Assembly (NCBI RefSeq): GCF_020179835.1
Contig: NZ_JAIUDA010000002.1
Span: 62,001 to 126,000, forward strand
Source of the DNA: Pantoea sp. alder81
Lineage (GTDB): Bacteria > Pseudomonadota > Gammaproteobacteria > Enterobacterales > Enterobacteriaceae
DNA: 64,000 bases
Reading direction: 5' to 3'
Made by a program: the position numbers and the translations under genes
Shown here: positions 48,445 to 58,596 of the stretch, one piece after another
Position numbering within the stretch: the stretch's first letter is position 1
Layout of the letters: every line of letters begins with the position of its first letter
Notes under the pieces: generated by a model
Seen by the model: only the letters and a program-made list of their open reading frames with translations
The model's database searches: none
Told to the model about the DNA's origin: nothing

Positions 48445-48460
48445 TGTGATAATTATCACA
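48445..48460. promoter_or_regulatory. perfect CRP core site upstream of opp
   Basis: TGTGA-TAATTA-TCACA, an exact palindrome matching the CRP consensus, about 395 bases upstream of the first oppA. Confidence 0.7.
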
Positions 48461-48544
48461 TATATTTATTGATGAACTGGCGAAGAGAGAGAAAGTAGTA
48501 GCAAAAGTGATGATAGCCCAATCATATTAAGCAAGCCGAATAAC

Positions 48545-48592
48545 TTCACCATATTGGTGCAAAAAACTCATTCGCTGCACCAATATGGATCA
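48545..48592. promoter_or_regulatory. tandem NtrC-like enhancer sites
   Basis: Site 1, TTCACCA-TAT-TGGTGCA (48545-48561), matches 13 of 14 consensus positions of TGCACCA-N3-TGGTGCA. Site 2, TGCACCA-ATA-TGGATCA (48576-48592), matches 12 of 14. Centres are 31 bases apart, about three helical turns, like the paired glnA enhancer. Confidence 0.6.
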
Positions 48593-48626
48593 CAAAAGTT
48601 ATTTTTTAACTGAAAATACGACCAGA

Positions 48627-49286
48627 TTAATTCAGTAAACCCGGAAATATCGCTTTCATGCCGGTGACAACAAACTCAATGCCCAGCGCCATTAATAGTA
48701 GCCCCATGATTCGGGTAATCACGTTAATGCCTGTCTGCCCTAAAATGCGCACCATTAATGGGGCGGCACGAAACAGTAACCAACAGCAGAAAGCAAAAAT
48801 CGCAATGGCGACGGTGAAACCGAGCAGGTTTATCCAACTGTGGTAACGCGTGCTCCAGACGATAGTCGAACTGATGGCACCCGGCCCGGCCATTAAAGGC
48901 AAGGCCAGCGGCACCACACCAATACTTTCACGAATCGCGGTCTCTGATTTTTCTTGTTTATTTTGCTTATCCTCGCCCAGCTTGCCGCTGATCATCGACA
49001 TCGCGATAGTCACCACCAGAATGCCGCCAGCGATACGGAATGAGTCAATGGAGATGCCGAAAAGATGGAGAATGGCGTCCCCGAGAAACAGTGAGGTCCA
49101 GAGAATGATTGCCACAGCCAGATTTGCCGTGAAGTTGGTTTTATTCCGCTCAGCGACGGCCTGGTAGCTGGTCATGCTGATGAACACGGGAATGATCCCC
49201 ACGGGATTGACCAGGGCAAATAAACCGACAAAAAACTTAATGTAGCCGGAAAAATCAAGTAGCACGGGGTTCACTGTGAGCTCCAC
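48627..49286 (-). CDS. ychE: YchE, MarC-family inner-membrane protein
   Basis: 219 residues with six predicted helices and the MarC-family signature (FKFFVGLFALVNPVGIIPVF-type start, PLALPLMAGPGAISST). Transport function is presumed but unproven for the family. Divergent from adhE, upstream of opp on the same strand, as in E. coli. Confidence 0.95.
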   Translation of the reverse strand: MELTVNPVLLDFSGYIKFFVGLFALVNPVGIIPVFISMTSYQAVAERNKTNFTANLAVAIILWTSLFLGDAILHLFGISIDSFRIAGGILVVTIAMSMISGKLGEDKQNKQEKSETAIRESIGVVPLALPLMAGPGAISSTIVWSTRYHSWINLLGFTVAIAIFAFCCWLLFRAAPLMVRILGQTGINVITRIMGLLLMALGIEFVVTGMKAIFPGLLN

Positions 49287-49718
49287 GAAGGTAGTGTTTC
49301 AAATCGCGCTTAATGTAGTGCATAAGCCGGGCGGAAAACCAGTGGGTTAAGCGGAAATATATGCTGCTGTTTCCACTCCTTTCCAGTGTATTCCTCTGTG
49401 CAGAGTTGGACACCCTCCACCCAGCTGCATCCCTGCCAACTAAAACCGACCTAAGACTTACTTTAGTTGCTAAAGTCGGTGCTGAAAGGTGTCAGCTTGG
49501 CCTCAAATTGATCCATATCAAAATTTGCCTACCTCATCAGGGGTAATCTTACCCCATCGAAATTATTGAGAAGTGAGTCAGTATCTAATCCTGGAAACCC
49601 TTTTAGTAAGCAACGGCGATCAACTCGCCACTCTGACCAACGTACAAGCTTAGCGCGGCTATACTTTCGAACTCAGGCTTGCTTACTAAAAGAGTTTAAC
49701 TTCCTTCAGGAGAGCACT
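49287..49718 (+). promoter_or_regulatory. adhE promoter region and structured leader
   Basis: 432 bases without a gene. Notable elements are a hairpin ACTTTAG-TTG-CTAAAGT (49460-49477), a GCTGA...TCAGC sequence at 49481-49496 that weakly recalls a Cra site, and two 14-base inverted arms CTTTTAGTAAGCAA (49600-49613) and TTGCTTACTAAAAG (49679-49692) enclosing a possible -10 CTATACTT near 49659. Confidence 0.55.
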
Positions 49719-52397
49719 ATGGCCGTTACAAATGTTGCCGAACTTAATGCACTGGTTGAGCGTGTAAAAAAGGCACAGCGTGAATACGCCAACTTTAGTC
49801 AGGAACAAGTTGATACCATTTTCCGCGCTGCTGCACTCGCCGCTGCTGATGCCCGCATCCCCCTCGCTAAAATGGCCGTTGCCGAATCCGGCATGGGCAT
49901 CGTTGAAGATAAAGTGATTAAAAACCACTTCGCTTCTGAATATATCTACAACGCTTATAAAGATGAGAAAACCTGCGGTGTGCTGGATACCGATGACACC
50001 TTCGGCACCATCACCATAGCTGAGCCGATTGGCCTGATTTGCGGTATCGTCCCGACCACTAACCCAACCTCCACCGCCATTTTTAAAGCACTGATTAGCT
50101 TAAAAACCCGTAACGGTATTATCTTCTCACCGCATCCACGTGCTAAAGATGCCACCAATAAAGCGGCTGACATCGTGTTGCAGGCAGCCATTGCCGCCGG
50201 TGCGCCGAAAGACATCATTGGCTGGATCGATGTCCCTTCAGTGGAGCTGTCCAACCAGTTAATGCATCACCCTGATATCAATCTGATTCTGGCCACCGGT
50301 GGCCCAGGCATGGTGAAAGCCGCATACAGTTCCGGTAAACCGGCGATTGGTGTGGGTGCAGGTAACACGCCAGTCGTTATCGATGAAACCGCTGATATCA
50401 AACGCGCGGTAGCTTCTATCCTGATGTCCAAAACCTTCGACAACGGTGTGATTTGTGCGTCAGAACAGTCCGTCATCGTGGTGGATTCTGTCTACGATGC
50501 GGTTCGCGAGCGTTTCGCCAGCCACGGTGGCTATCTGTTAGAGGGTAAAGAGTTAAAAGCCATTGAGGACATCATCCTGAAAAATGGCGCACTGAATGCC
50601 GCTATCGTAGGTCAGCCTGCAGCAAAAATTGCCGAACTGGCCGGCATCAGCGTCCCTGCGACCACCAAAATTCTCATCGGTGAAGTGAAACTGGTGGATG
50701 AATCTGAACCCTTTGCCCACGAAAAACTGTCGCCAACCCTGGCGATGTATCGTGCAAAAGATTATTACGATGCGGTGGATAAAGCAGAGAAACTGGTGGC
50801 TATGGGCGGTATCGGCCATACCTCCTGCCTGTACACTGACCAGGATAACCAACACGAACGCGTGCACTTCTTCGGCGACAAGATGAAGACGGCCCGTATT
50901 CTGATTAACACACCAGCTTCGCAAGGCGGTATCGGCGACCTGTATAACTTCAAACTTGCGCCATCGTTGACGCTGGGTTGTGGATCCTGGGGCGGTAACT
51001 CCATTTCTGAGAACGTCGGACCTAAACACCTGATCAACAAGAAAACCGTGGCCAAGCGAGCTGAAAATATGTTGTGGCATAAACTTCCGAAGTCTATCTA
51101 CTTCCGTCGTGGTTCACTGCCCATTGCCCTTGAAGAAGTTGCGACCGACGGTGCTAAGCGTGCCTTTATCGTCACCGACCGCTTCCTGTTTAACAATGGC
51201 TACGCCGATCAAGTCACTCGCGTGTTAAAAGCGCACGGCATCGAAACTGAAGTGTTCTTTGAAGTGGAAGCGGACCCAACACTGAGCATCGTACGTAAAG
51301 GTGCTGAGCAGATGAACAGCTTTAAACCTGATGTGATTATCGCGCTGGGTGGCGGTTCCCCGATGGATGCCGCGAAAATCATGTGGGTGATGTATGAACA
51401 TCCTGAAACCCATTTCGAAGAGCTGGCGCTGCGTTTCATGGATATCCGTAAACGTATCTACAAGTTCCCGAAAATGGGCGTGAAAGCGCGCATGGTGGCA
51501 ATCACCACCACTTCCGGTACTGGTTCTGAAGTGACGCCGTTTGCGGTAGTGACAGACGATGCCACAGGCCAGAAATATCCGTTAGCGGATTATGCACTGA
51601 CGCCTGATATGGCGATTGTGGATGCCAACCTGGTGATGGATATGCCGCGCTCACTCTGTGCGTTTGGTGGTCTGGATGCCGTCACTCACTCACTGGAAGC
51701 TTATGTCTCTGTGCTGGCAAACGAATACTCGGATGGACAGGCACTGCAGGCACTGAAACTGCTGAAAGAGAACCTGCCTGCCAGCTATCGTGAGGGGGCG
51801 AAGAATCCGGTGGCGCGTGAACGTGTGCATAATGCGGCAACTATCGCCGGTATCGCCTTCGCCAACGCCTTCCTTGGTGTGTGTCACTCCATGGCGCACA
51901 AGTTGGGCTCTGAGTTCCATATTCCGCACGGTTTGGCCAACGCCCTGCTAATTTGCAACGTCATCCGTTACAACGCGAATGACAACCCAACCAAGCAGAC
52001 CGCCTTCAGTCAGTACGATCGCCCACAGGCACGCCGTCGCTACGCTGAAATTGCCGACCATCTTGGACTGAGTGCTCAGGGTGACCGCACTGCCCAGAAA
52101 ATTGAGAAACTGCTGGCATGGCTGGAAGAGATGAAAACTCAATTGGGTATTCCAACCTCTATCCGTGAAGCAGGCGTGCAGGAAGCTGATTTCCTGGCGA
52201 AAGTCGATAAACTGGCAGACGACGCGTTTGATGACCAGTGTACCGGTGCTAATCCACGTTATCCGCTGATTGCTGAATTGAAGCAAATCATGCTGGATAC
52301 CTTCTATGGCCGTGAATTCTCTGAAGCTGAAGGCGCAGTAGCCGAAGCCGTCGATGATAAAGCGGTGAAAATCGAGAGAAAAACCAAAAAAGCTTAA
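49719..52397 (+). CDS. adhE: bifunctional acetaldehyde-CoA/alcohol dehydrogenase AdhE
   Basis: 892 residues. The N-terminal aldehyde dehydrogenase domain (about 1-440; catalytic Cys246 in DNGVICASEQS) reduces acetyl-CoA to acetaldehyde. The C-terminal iron alcohol dehydrogenase domain (about 450-870; GGLDAVTHSLEAY and HSMAHKLGSEFHIPHG) reduces it to ethanol. Fermentative; forms spirosomes. ATG 49719 follows AGGAG; the frame is open further upstream, but the conserved start MAVTNVAELNALVERVKKA fixes it. Confidence 0.98.
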   Translation: MAVTNVAELNALVERVKKAQREYANFSQEQVDTIFRAAALAAADARIPLAKMAVAESGMGIVEDKVIKNHFASEYIYNAYKDEKTCGVLDTDDTFGTITIAEPIGLICGIVPTTNPTSTAIFKALISLKTRNGIIFSPHPRAKDATNKAADIVLQAAIAAGAPKDIIGWIDVPSVELSNQLMHHPDINLILATGGPGMVKAAYSSGKPAIGVGAGNTPVVIDETADIKRAVASILMSKTFDNGVICASEQSVIVVDSVYDAVRERFASHGGYLLEGKELKAIEDIILKNGALNAAIVGQPAAKIAELAGISVPATTKILIGEVKLVDESEPFAHEKLSPTLAMYRAKDYYDAVDKAEKLVAMGGIGHTSCLYTDQDNQHERVHFFGDKMKTARILINTPASQGGIGDLYNFKLAPSLTLGCGSWGGNSISENVGPKHLINKKTVAKRAENMLWHKLPKSIYFRRGSLPIALEEVATDGAKRAFIVTDRFLFNNGYADQVTRVLKAHGIETEVFFEVEADPTLSIVRKGAEQMNSFKPDVIIALGGGSPMDAAKIMWVMYEHPETHFEELALRFMDIRKRIYKFPKMGVKARMVAITTTSGTGSEVTPFAVVTDDATGQKYPLADYALTPDMAIVDANLVMDMPRSLCAFGGLDAVTHSLEAYVSVLANEYSDGQALQALKLLKENLPASYREGAKNPVARERVHNAATIAGIAFANAFLGVCHSMAHKLGSEFHIPHGLANALLICNVIRYNANDNPTKQTAFSQYDRPQARRRYAEIADHLGLSAQGDRTAQKIEKLLAWLEEMKTQLGIPTSIREAGVQEADFLAKVDKLADDAFDDQCTGANPRYPLIAELKQIMLDTFYGREFSEAEGAVAEAVDDKAVKIERKTKKA

Positions 52398-52410
52398 TCG
52401 GCTAAAAACA

Positions 52411-52437
52411 AAAAACCCGCTGCGGCGGGTTTTTTTA
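52411..52437. terminator. bidirectional terminator, adhE/tdk
   Basis: Stem AACCCGC / GCGGGTT with loop TGCG, A-run before and T-run after. Confidence 0.92.
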
Positions 52438-52448
52438 TCGCTAAATAA

Positions 52449-53069
52449 TCAAGCGTGCGGCGATTGAGAACCATAAATGGCTTTTAACGATCCTTCATCA
52501 ATTGCCTGTTTATAGTGTTTACGGCAGACAGAAATATAACGCTCATTGCCACCAATGACGACCTGCTCCCCTTCGCTGAACGGTTTACCGTTGGCGTCAA
52601 GGCGCAATACCATGCTGGCTTTACGTCCGCAATGACAGATGGTTTTAAGCTCAACCAGTTTATCTGCCCACGCCAGCAAATATTGACTACCGGTAAAGAG
52701 TTCGCCGAGGAAGTCTGTGCGTAATCCATAACACAATACGGGAATATCCATATTGTCGACCACATCCGATAACGCTCTGACTTGCTCTCGCGTCAGGAAC
52801 TGGCTTTCATCCACCAGCACACAATGAACCGGCTGCTTCGCATGTTCATCTGCTATTTCCTGACTTAGTTGAGTCTCGGCGTTATATAAAAACGCAGGAG
52901 ACGAAAGACCAATCCGTGAGCTCACCTTGCCCGCACCAAAACGGTCATCAATCTCGGCGGTATACACCAGGGTCCGCATGCCGCGCTCCTGATAGTTATA
53001 GGAGGACTGAAGCAAGGCAGTGGATTTACCCGCGTTCATCGCGGAGTAATAAAAATAAAGTTGGGCCAT
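52449..53069 (-). CDS. tdk: thymidine kinase Tdk
   Basis: 206 residues (E. coli 205). P-loop [12 protein letters not shown], Walker B LVDESQFL, and zinc-binding cysteines in ICHCGRKA and VCRKHY. Phosphorylates thymidine for salvage. ATG 53069 was chosen by the conserved start [16 protein letters not shown]; the longer frame begins 16 codons earlier. Confidence 0.96.
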   Translation of the reverse strand: MAQLYFYYSAMNAGKSTALLQSSYNYQERGMRTLVYTAEIDDRFGAGKVSSRIGLSSPAFLYNAETQLSQEIADEHAKQPVHCVLVDESQFLTREQVRALSDVVDNMDIPVLCYGLRTDFLGELFTGSQYLLAWADKLVELKTICHCGRKASMVLRLDANGKPFSEGEQVVIGGNERYISVCRKHYKQAIDEGSLKAIYGSQSPHA

Positions 53070-53484
53070 ATGCAGAATCTCATCGCAGCACAAATCTGAT
53101 GGCGCGCAGTCTACCATAAACAGGTAAACCTGTAGCGATGCATTATTTTTATCATTTGCTCAAATTAACAACAATGATAGATAAGGGATTCGTTACCGAA
53201 CTTGAATAGCACGTTTTGGCAAAGAACAATCTATGCTGAGATTTTATTCAGAATTATTACCGCCAAAGTGTAAGGATTAGCACAACGTCGTGGCTGCAAA
53301 CGCGGATAATCAAGGCTTCCGGTTTTAAAGCGAGCGGGGAATATATTTGTAAATCGTTATAAATGCGATTTCTGGCTTTTACTTTAGGTTTTACTTTTTA
53401 ATCTGACTATTGCAGTTATTTTTTAGCCCCACTATTATGAGTCGGCAGAACAACTCCCATTTATTATATTTTGAGATTAGGACA
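53070..53484. other. tdk/hns divergent intergenic region
   Basis: 415 A/T-rich bases with the divergent promoters of tdk and hns. The stretch nearest hns (53340-53470) is strongly A/T-rich, consistent with H-NS autoregulation. No gene was seen. Confidence 0.6.
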
Positions 53485-53892
53485 ATGAGCGAAGCACTTA
53501 AAATTCTTAATAATATCCGTACATTGCGCGCGCAAGCTCGGGAATGCACTCTGGAAACACTGGAAGAGATGCTGGAAAAACTCGAGGTTGTCGTCAATGA
53601 GCGCCGTGAAGAAGACACGCACGCGCAGGCTGAAAATGCTGAACGTAACCGTAAACTGGAACAATACCGTGAAATGCTGATTGCTGACGGAATCGATCCA
53701 AACGAACTGTTACAGGCCCTTTCAGAGACTAAAGCACCGGGCAAAACCAAGCGTGCTGCTCGTCCTGCCAAGTATTCTTACGTCGATGAAAACGGTGAAA
53801 ACCGCACCTGGACAGGCCAGGGTCGTACACCAGCTGTGATTAAAAAAGCGATTGAAGAACAAGGTAAACAACTGGACGATTTCCTGCTGTAA
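53485..53892 (+). CDS. hns: nucleoid protein H-NS
   Basis: 135 residues. An N-terminal coiled-coil oligomerisation region ([19 protein letters not shown]) and linker precede the C-terminal DNA-binding domain with the minor-groove motif [13 protein letters not shown]. Silences A/T-rich and acquired genes. ATG 53485 follows AGGA at 53479-53482; the longer open frame upstream is not used. Confidence 0.97.
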   Translation: MSEALKILNNIRTLRAQARECTLETLEEMLEKLEVVVNERREEDTHAQAENAERNRKLEQYREMLIADGIDPNELLQALSETKAPGKTKRAARPAKYSYVDENGENRTWTGQGRTPAVIKKAIEEQGKQLDDFLL

Positions 53893-53951
53893 TTTTCCAG
53901 TGCTTCGAATTGTGAAAAACGTTGCCGTTATTTCACTTTACACCGGGTAAG

Positions 53952-53980
53952 AAAAAAGGAAGCCGCTGGCTTCCTTTTTT
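53952..53980. terminator. bidirectional terminator after hns
   Basis: Stem AAGGAAGCC / GGCTTCCTT with loop GCT, flanked by A-run and T-run; serves hns and the convergent epimerase gene. Confidence 0.92.
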
Positions 53981-53989
53981 AATGCATCG

Positions 53990-54997
53990 TTATTGCTGAT
54001 AAAAGTCGCGATACCAATCAACAAAATTCTGTACGCCCTGCTCAACTTTGGTTTGCGGACGGTATTGAATCGCGTCATATAACGGCTGAGTATCTGCGCT
54101 GGTGCCTGGCACATCACCCGGCTGCATTGGCAGCATATTTTTCATCGCTTCAATACCCAACGCCTTTTCCAGTGACTCAATGTAGGTCATCAGGCTGGTT
54201 GGCTGGCTGTTACCGATATTGTATACGCGATAAGGGGCAGAACTGGTGGCCGGCGATCCCGCTTCCACGGTCCAGTTTTCATCAGCCTGCGGAATTACAT
54301 CCTGCAAACGTACGATGGCTTCAGCAATATCATCAATGTAAGTGAAGTCACGGGTCATTTGCCCGCGGTTATAAACATCGATTTGTTCGCCCGCCAGCAT
54401 CGCGCGGGTAAATTTAAATAACGCCATATCCGGACGTCCCCACGGGCCGTAAACGGTAAAGAAGCGCAGGCCTGTGGTCGGTAACTGGTACAAATGAGAG
54501 TAGGTATGCGACATCAATTCGTTGGCTTTTTTGGTGGCCGCATACAAAGAAATAGGATGGTCAACGGAGTCGTCCGTTGAGAAAGGCATTTTGCGGTTAA
54601 GCCCATAAACCGAGCTGGATGACGCATACAGCAGGTGGCCGATTTTATGATGGCGGCAACCTTCGAGAATATTGAGGTGGCCAATCAGATTGGCGTCAGC
54701 ATAAGCATGTGGGTTTTCAATTGAATAACGAACGCCCGCTTGTGCACCTAAATGGATGACGCGTTCAAACGCATGTTCTTCGAATAAAGAAGAAATGGCC
54801 TGGCGATCTGCCAGGTCCATTTTCAGGAAAATAAACTCGGGATGCTGAGCGATCTGGTCCAAGCGCGCTTGTTTCAGGCTAACATCGTAGTAGTCATTCA
54901 GGTTATCAATCCCAACAACCTTGTGACCGGCGGCCAGCAAACGCTGACTCACGTGAAACCCAATAAAACCTGCCGCGCCAGTAACCAGAAACTTCAT
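53990..54997 (-). CDS. UDP-glucuronate 4-epimerase-like NAD-dependent epimerase
   Basis: 335-residue extended SDR. NAD-binding TGAAGFIGFH at the N-terminus, catalytic SSSSVYG and YAATKKANE. Overall it resembles UDP-glucuronate 4-epimerases (Uge/LpsL/CapI type) that make UDP-galacturonate. The operon supports this: galU and ugd directly upstream would provide UDP-glucose and then UDP-glucuronate, its substrate. Starts 14 bases after the ugd stop. UDP-glucose 4-epimerase (GalE) is less likely. Confidence 0.85.
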   Translation of the reverse strand: MKFLVTGAAGFIGFHVSQRLLAAGHKVVGIDNLNDYYDVSLKQARLDQIAQHPEFIFLKMDLADRQAISSLFEEHAFERVIHLGAQAGVRYSIENPHAYADANLIGHLNILEGCRHHKIGHLLYASSSSVYGLNRKMPFSTDDSVDHPISLYAATKKANELMSHTYSHLYQLPTTGLRFFTVYGPWGRPDMALFKFTRAMLAGEQIDVYNRGQMTRDFTYIDDIAEAIVRLQDVIPQADENWTVEAGSPATSSAPYRVYNIGNSQPTSLMTYIESLEKALGIEAMKNMLPMQPGDVPGTSADTQPLYDAIQYRPQTKVEQGVQNFVDWYRDFYQQ

Positions 54998-55011
54998 ACA
55001 TCCCTCATTTA

Positions 55012-56352
55012 TTACACAATTTGAATTGATGCTCCGCGACCGATAGCGTAATACGTGAAGCCGCGTTTGCTAATACGCTCCGGATCATACAGGTTACGAC
55101 CATCAAAAATCACGGGTTGTTTTAACGCGGTTTTGATGACGTCGAAATCTGGCGCACGGAAATTCTGCCATTCAGTACAGATGACCAGGCCATCAGCACC
55201 CTGCAACGCCGCTTCTTTGGTACCGGTCAGCTTCAGATCGTCGCGGTGGCCATAAATACGCTGCGCTTCTTCCATTGCTTCCGGGTCAAATGCCTGAATG
55301 GTCGCACCCGCTTCCCACAGCGTTTCCATCAGCACACGGCTGGAGGCTTCACGCATATCGTCGGTATTAGGTTTGAACGCCAGGCCCCAGAGGGCAAAGG
55401 TTTTGCCGCGCAGGTCGTCGCCATAGTGACGCTTGATGAAACTCGGCAGTTTGTTCTTCTGCGAATCATTCACATCTTCTACCGCCTGTAACAGACGCGG
55501 CGTGTAACCAATCGACTCAGCAGTGCGAATCAGCGCCTGCACGTCTTTCGGGAAGCACGAACCACCGTAGCCGCAGCCAGGGTAGATGAAGTGATAACCA
55601 ATGCGTGAATCAGAACCAATCCCCTGGCGCACTTTCTCAACGTCGGCTCCCAGACGTTCTGCCAGGTTAGAGATCTCATTCATGAAGCTGATTTTGGTCG
55701 CGAGCATGCAGTTCGCTGCGTACTTGGTCAGCTCTGCACTGCGGATATCCATCAGAATCATACGATCGTGATTGCGATTGAATGGCTCATAGAGCTCACG
55801 CAACAACTCAACCACATCGTCGTTATCGGTACCGACTACGATGCGCTCAGGACGCATGCAGTCATTTACTGCAGCCCCTTCCTTGAGGAATTCAGGGTTA
55901 GAAACCACATCAAACGGGATGTTGACATCACGTTTTTGCAGCGTCTCGGTCATCACTGCACGCACACGATCAGCCGTTCCAACTGGGACGGTTGATTTGT
56001 CGATCACAACTTTATGATCGTTCATGTGCGCAGCAATTGTCCGCGCAACCGCAGTCACATATTTCAGATCGGCAGAACCGTCTTCATCCGGCGGCGTTCC
56101 CACAGCAATAAATTGCATCACACCGTGGTTAACACCCTCTTCTGCATTGGTGCTGAATTTAAGGCGCCCCGATTCATAGTTAGACATCACCAGCGGCGTC
56201 AAACCCGGTTCGAAAATCGGAATATTACCTTTTTTCAGGTTCTCGACTTTCTTTTCATCGACATCAATACAGAGAACGTCATGTCCGACTTCGGCCAACA
56301 CCGCAGCCTGAACCAGACCGACATAGCCGATACCAAATACAGTGACTTTCAT
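55012..56352 (-). CDS. ugd: UDP-glucose 6-dehydrogenase Ugd
   Basis: 446 residues. Oxidises UDP-glucose to UDP-glucuronate with two NAD+. N-terminal Rossmann motif [15 protein letters not shown], catalytic cysteine in [15 protein letters not shown]-terminal UDP-binding region [16 protein letters not shown]. It lies 23 bases after galU. Feeds capsule, colanic acid-like or LPS precursors. Confidence 0.96.
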   Translation of the reverse strand: MKVTVFGIGYVGLVQAAVLAEVGHDVLCIDVDEKKVENLKKGNIPIFEPGLTPLVMSNYESGRLKFSTNAEEGVNHGVMQFIAVGTPPDEDGSADLKYVTAVARTIAAHMNDHKVVIDKSTVPVGTADRVRAVMTETLQKRDVNIPFDVVSNPEFLKEGAAVNDCMRPERIVVGTDNDDVVELLRELYEPFNRNHDRMILMDIRSAELTKYAANCMLATKISFMNEISNLAERLGADVEKVRQGIGSDSRIGYHFIYPGCGYGGSCFPKDVQALIRTAESIGYTPRLLQAVEDVNDSQKNKLPSFIKRHYGDDLRGKTFALWGLAFKPNTDDMREASSRVLMETLWEAGATIQAFDPEAMEEAQRIYGHRDDLKLTGTKEAALQGADGLVICTEWQNFRAPDFDVIKTALKQPVIFDGRNLYDPERISKRGFTYYAIGRGASIQIV

Positions 56353-56375
56353 TGAATTATCCTGTGTTTAATGAA

Positions 56376-57284
56376 TTACTTTTTGTTGCCTACAGCGCCT
56401 TCCAGCCATTGGGTAAAGTCTTTACCCAGTACTGGATGACGAACGCCATACTCAACGAAAGCCTGCATATAACCCAGTTTGTTACCGCAGTCATGGCTCA
56501 CACCGGTCAGGTGGTAGGCTTCAACGGTCTCTTTTTCCATCAGCATCGCGATGGAGTCAGTCAGCTGAACTTCGCCGCCAGCGCCTGGAGGGGTTTTCGC
56601 CAGCAGAGGCCAGATGTCAGCAGACAGCACGTAACGACCCACTACCGCGAGGTTGGATGGCGCTTCAGAAGCTTTAGGCTTCTCAACCACACCGACCATT
56701 GGCGCGCTCTGGCCTGGTGCCAGGTCAGCACCTTTGCAGTCAACCACACCGTAAGCGGTCACATCAGCAACCGGCTCAACCATAATTTGGCTGCGGCCGC
56801 TTTCTTCGTAACGCGCCAGCATCTCTGCCAGGTTGTCTTTGGTTGGGTCAGATTCGTACTCATCGATGATCACATCAGGCAGAATCACGGCAACCGGCTC
56901 ATCACCGATCAGCGGATGTGCACACATCACTGCGTGGCCAAGACCTTTCGCAATACCCTGACGCACCTGCATGATGGTCACGTGTGGCGGGCAGATAGAC
57001 TGGATTTCATCCAGCAGCTGACGCTTAACGCGTTTTTCCAGCATTGATTCCAGTTCGAAACTGGTATCAAAATGGTTTTCGATGGCGTTTTTAGAGGAGT
57101 GCGTAACCAGCACGATCTCGTTAATGCCCGCAGCGATACACTCATTCACGACATATTGGATCAGCGGCTTATCGACCAGCGGTAACATCTCTTTTGGAAT
57201 TGCTTTAGTAGCAGGCAGCATACGCGTACCCAGACCTGCAACAGGGATTACCGCTTTTCTTACTTTAGACTTATGGGCAGACAT
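56376..57284 (-). CDS. galU: UTP-glucose-1-phosphate uridylyltransferase GalU
   Basis: 302 residues, the E. coli length. Nucleotide-binding [18 protein letters not shown] followed by [14 protein letters not shown]. Makes UDP-glucose from UTP and glucose-1-P. First gene of a galU-ugd-epimerase operon; in E. coli galU is monocistronic here. Confidence 0.97.
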   Translation of the reverse strand: MSAHKSKVRKAVIPVAGLGTRMLPATKAIPKEMLPLVDKPLIQYVVNECIAAGINEIVLVTHSSKNAIENHFDTSFELESMLEKRVKRQLLDEIQSICPPHVTIMQVRQGIAKGLGHAVMCAHPLIGDEPVAVILPDVIIDEYESDPTKDNLAEMLARYEESGRSQIMVEPVADVTAYGVVDCKGADLAPGQSAPMVGVVEKPKASEAPSNLAVVGRYVLSADIWPLLAKTPPGAGGEVQLTDSIAMLMEKETVEAYHLTGVSHDCGNKLGYMQAFVEYGVRHPVLGKDFTQWLEGAVGNKK

Positions 57285-57477
57285 CTAAATACCTCTCTTA
57301 ATAGGCCGTTCAAGTTAATACTTGATATGTCGGTTTAAAAACGAAATGAGTATATCAGTTACTATCAGACGGATTTATCCTGGATGGAGTTAATCCGCGG
57401 AATTTAAGACTATTACCCAAGTGTAAAGCTTACCCCTGGCCCTGTCTTCAGCCCGCAAAAAATATAAATCCAATCGC

Positions 57478-58494
57478 TTATTCTTCAGCCGATAGCATCA
57501 GCCGGAGTCTGCCACCCGCGCCCCACACATGGCACTGCCAGGCATCGGCGCGTTGACTGATTTGATTGAGGTGCGTACTGCCCATAGTACCAAGCGGCAC
57601 GCCATTACTGAGTTGAATCTGATGGGTATTGATGTGCAATGTGGCGTTGAGACCAGCGGAGACCAGAATCAGGTTTTTTAACTGGCGATGGTAGTACCCC
57701 ACCAGCAAGGGGAACTGACCACTGAGATTGGCCTGACGTAACAGCATGTTGACCTGCCGCAGTAGGCCGTTTAGCTCTGGCAAGCGCTGGTTTTGCCCGG
57801 AAAGTTGTTCCTGTAACAAACCATTGAACAGTGCGCGCAACAGCAAAGCCGCTAACACGCCATTGTCACCAGCGCGCGTCACATCCAGACAGTAGAAAGC
57901 CAAATCCTTATCGGACAACGCGGCAATATCCAGCACCAGTCCCGGCTGTTCTGCCATGGTTAGTTGGCGATAGTTAATGCGGCAATTGGCGATGGTTTGC
58001 TGAACCGGTGGTTGCAGCTGCTTGAGTAGCTTGGCAGCAGCCAGTGGATCGCGAACCAGAGCATCCCAGTCCTGAAACAGCTGTTCATCTTCTTCCACTT
58101 TGGACGTGAACATCGAAGGATAAAGGCACTCATAAACGGCTTCACGAAAACGTTCGAGGTTTCTTAACGGCTTAAGCAGGACATCCTGAACCCCAAGGCG
58201 CAGGACATGAGCAATGTCGGCCATGTTCTGCGTCGCGGAGATGATTAAAATCGGCACTGTGTTGCCGCGGCTGCGAATACGTTCGACGAACTGAAGCCCA
58301 CCCATGCGCGGCATCTCCAGATCGCAAATCACCAGGTCGACGGCTTGAGCCGACAGCAAAGTTAAGCCGTCAAGACCATCTCCCGCTTCCAACGTACTGG
58401 CTCCTAACCCCGCCAGCATCGTGTCTAACATTGAACGGAAAACGACCTCATCTTCGACAATGAGTATCTTTTTGCCGATTAGTGGCTTTTCCAT
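57478..58494 (-). CDS. rssB: RssB, RpoS-degradation adaptor
   Basis: 338 residues. N-terminal receiver domain with phosphoacceptor D58 (DLVICDLEMPRMGG), and a C-terminal PP2C-like domain without an obvious catalytic metal set, as in E. coli RssB. Delivers sigma-S to ClpXP. Lies 102 bases after rssA on the same strand. Confidence 0.95.
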   Translation of the reverse strand: MEKPLIGKKILIVEDEVVFRSMLDTMLAGLGASTLEAGDGLDGLTLLSAQAVDLVICDLEMPRMGGLQFVERIRSRGNTVPILIISATQNMADIAHVLRLGVQDVLLKPLRNLERFREAVYECLYPSMFTSKVEEDEQLFQDWDALVRDPLAAAKLLKQLQPPVQQTIANCRINYRQLTMAEQPGLVLDIAALSDKDLAFYCLDVTRAGDNGVLAALLLRALFNGLLQEQLSGQNQRLPELNGLLRQVNMLLRQANLSGQFPLLVGYYHRQLKNLILVSAGLNATLHINTHQIQLSNGVPLGTMGSTHLNQISQRADAWQCHVWGAGGRLRLMLSAEE

Positions 58495-58596
58495 TCTCTC
58501 CCCCTGTGTACCAGATATTTCAATAGTGGTTCATAAAACGCAGTTGCGCCTTTCAGAATTGACTGAAGTCGCACTGCCTGTGAATGAACAACCTGA

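Larger units (their letters stand above)
48052..48626. other. regulatory region upstream of the opp operon
   Basis: 575 A/T-rich bases with no gene. It contains two NtrC-like sites, a perfect CRP core site, and long AT tracts. No canonical -24/-12 (GG-N10-GC) was found on the minus strand between 48051 and 48540. Confidence 0.7.

Noticed and set aside
48549..48588. Inverted repeat as the ychE terminator
   Set aside because: The 13-bp arms are perfect, but no T-run follows on the minus strand; the internal NtrC-type symmetry of each arm explains it better.
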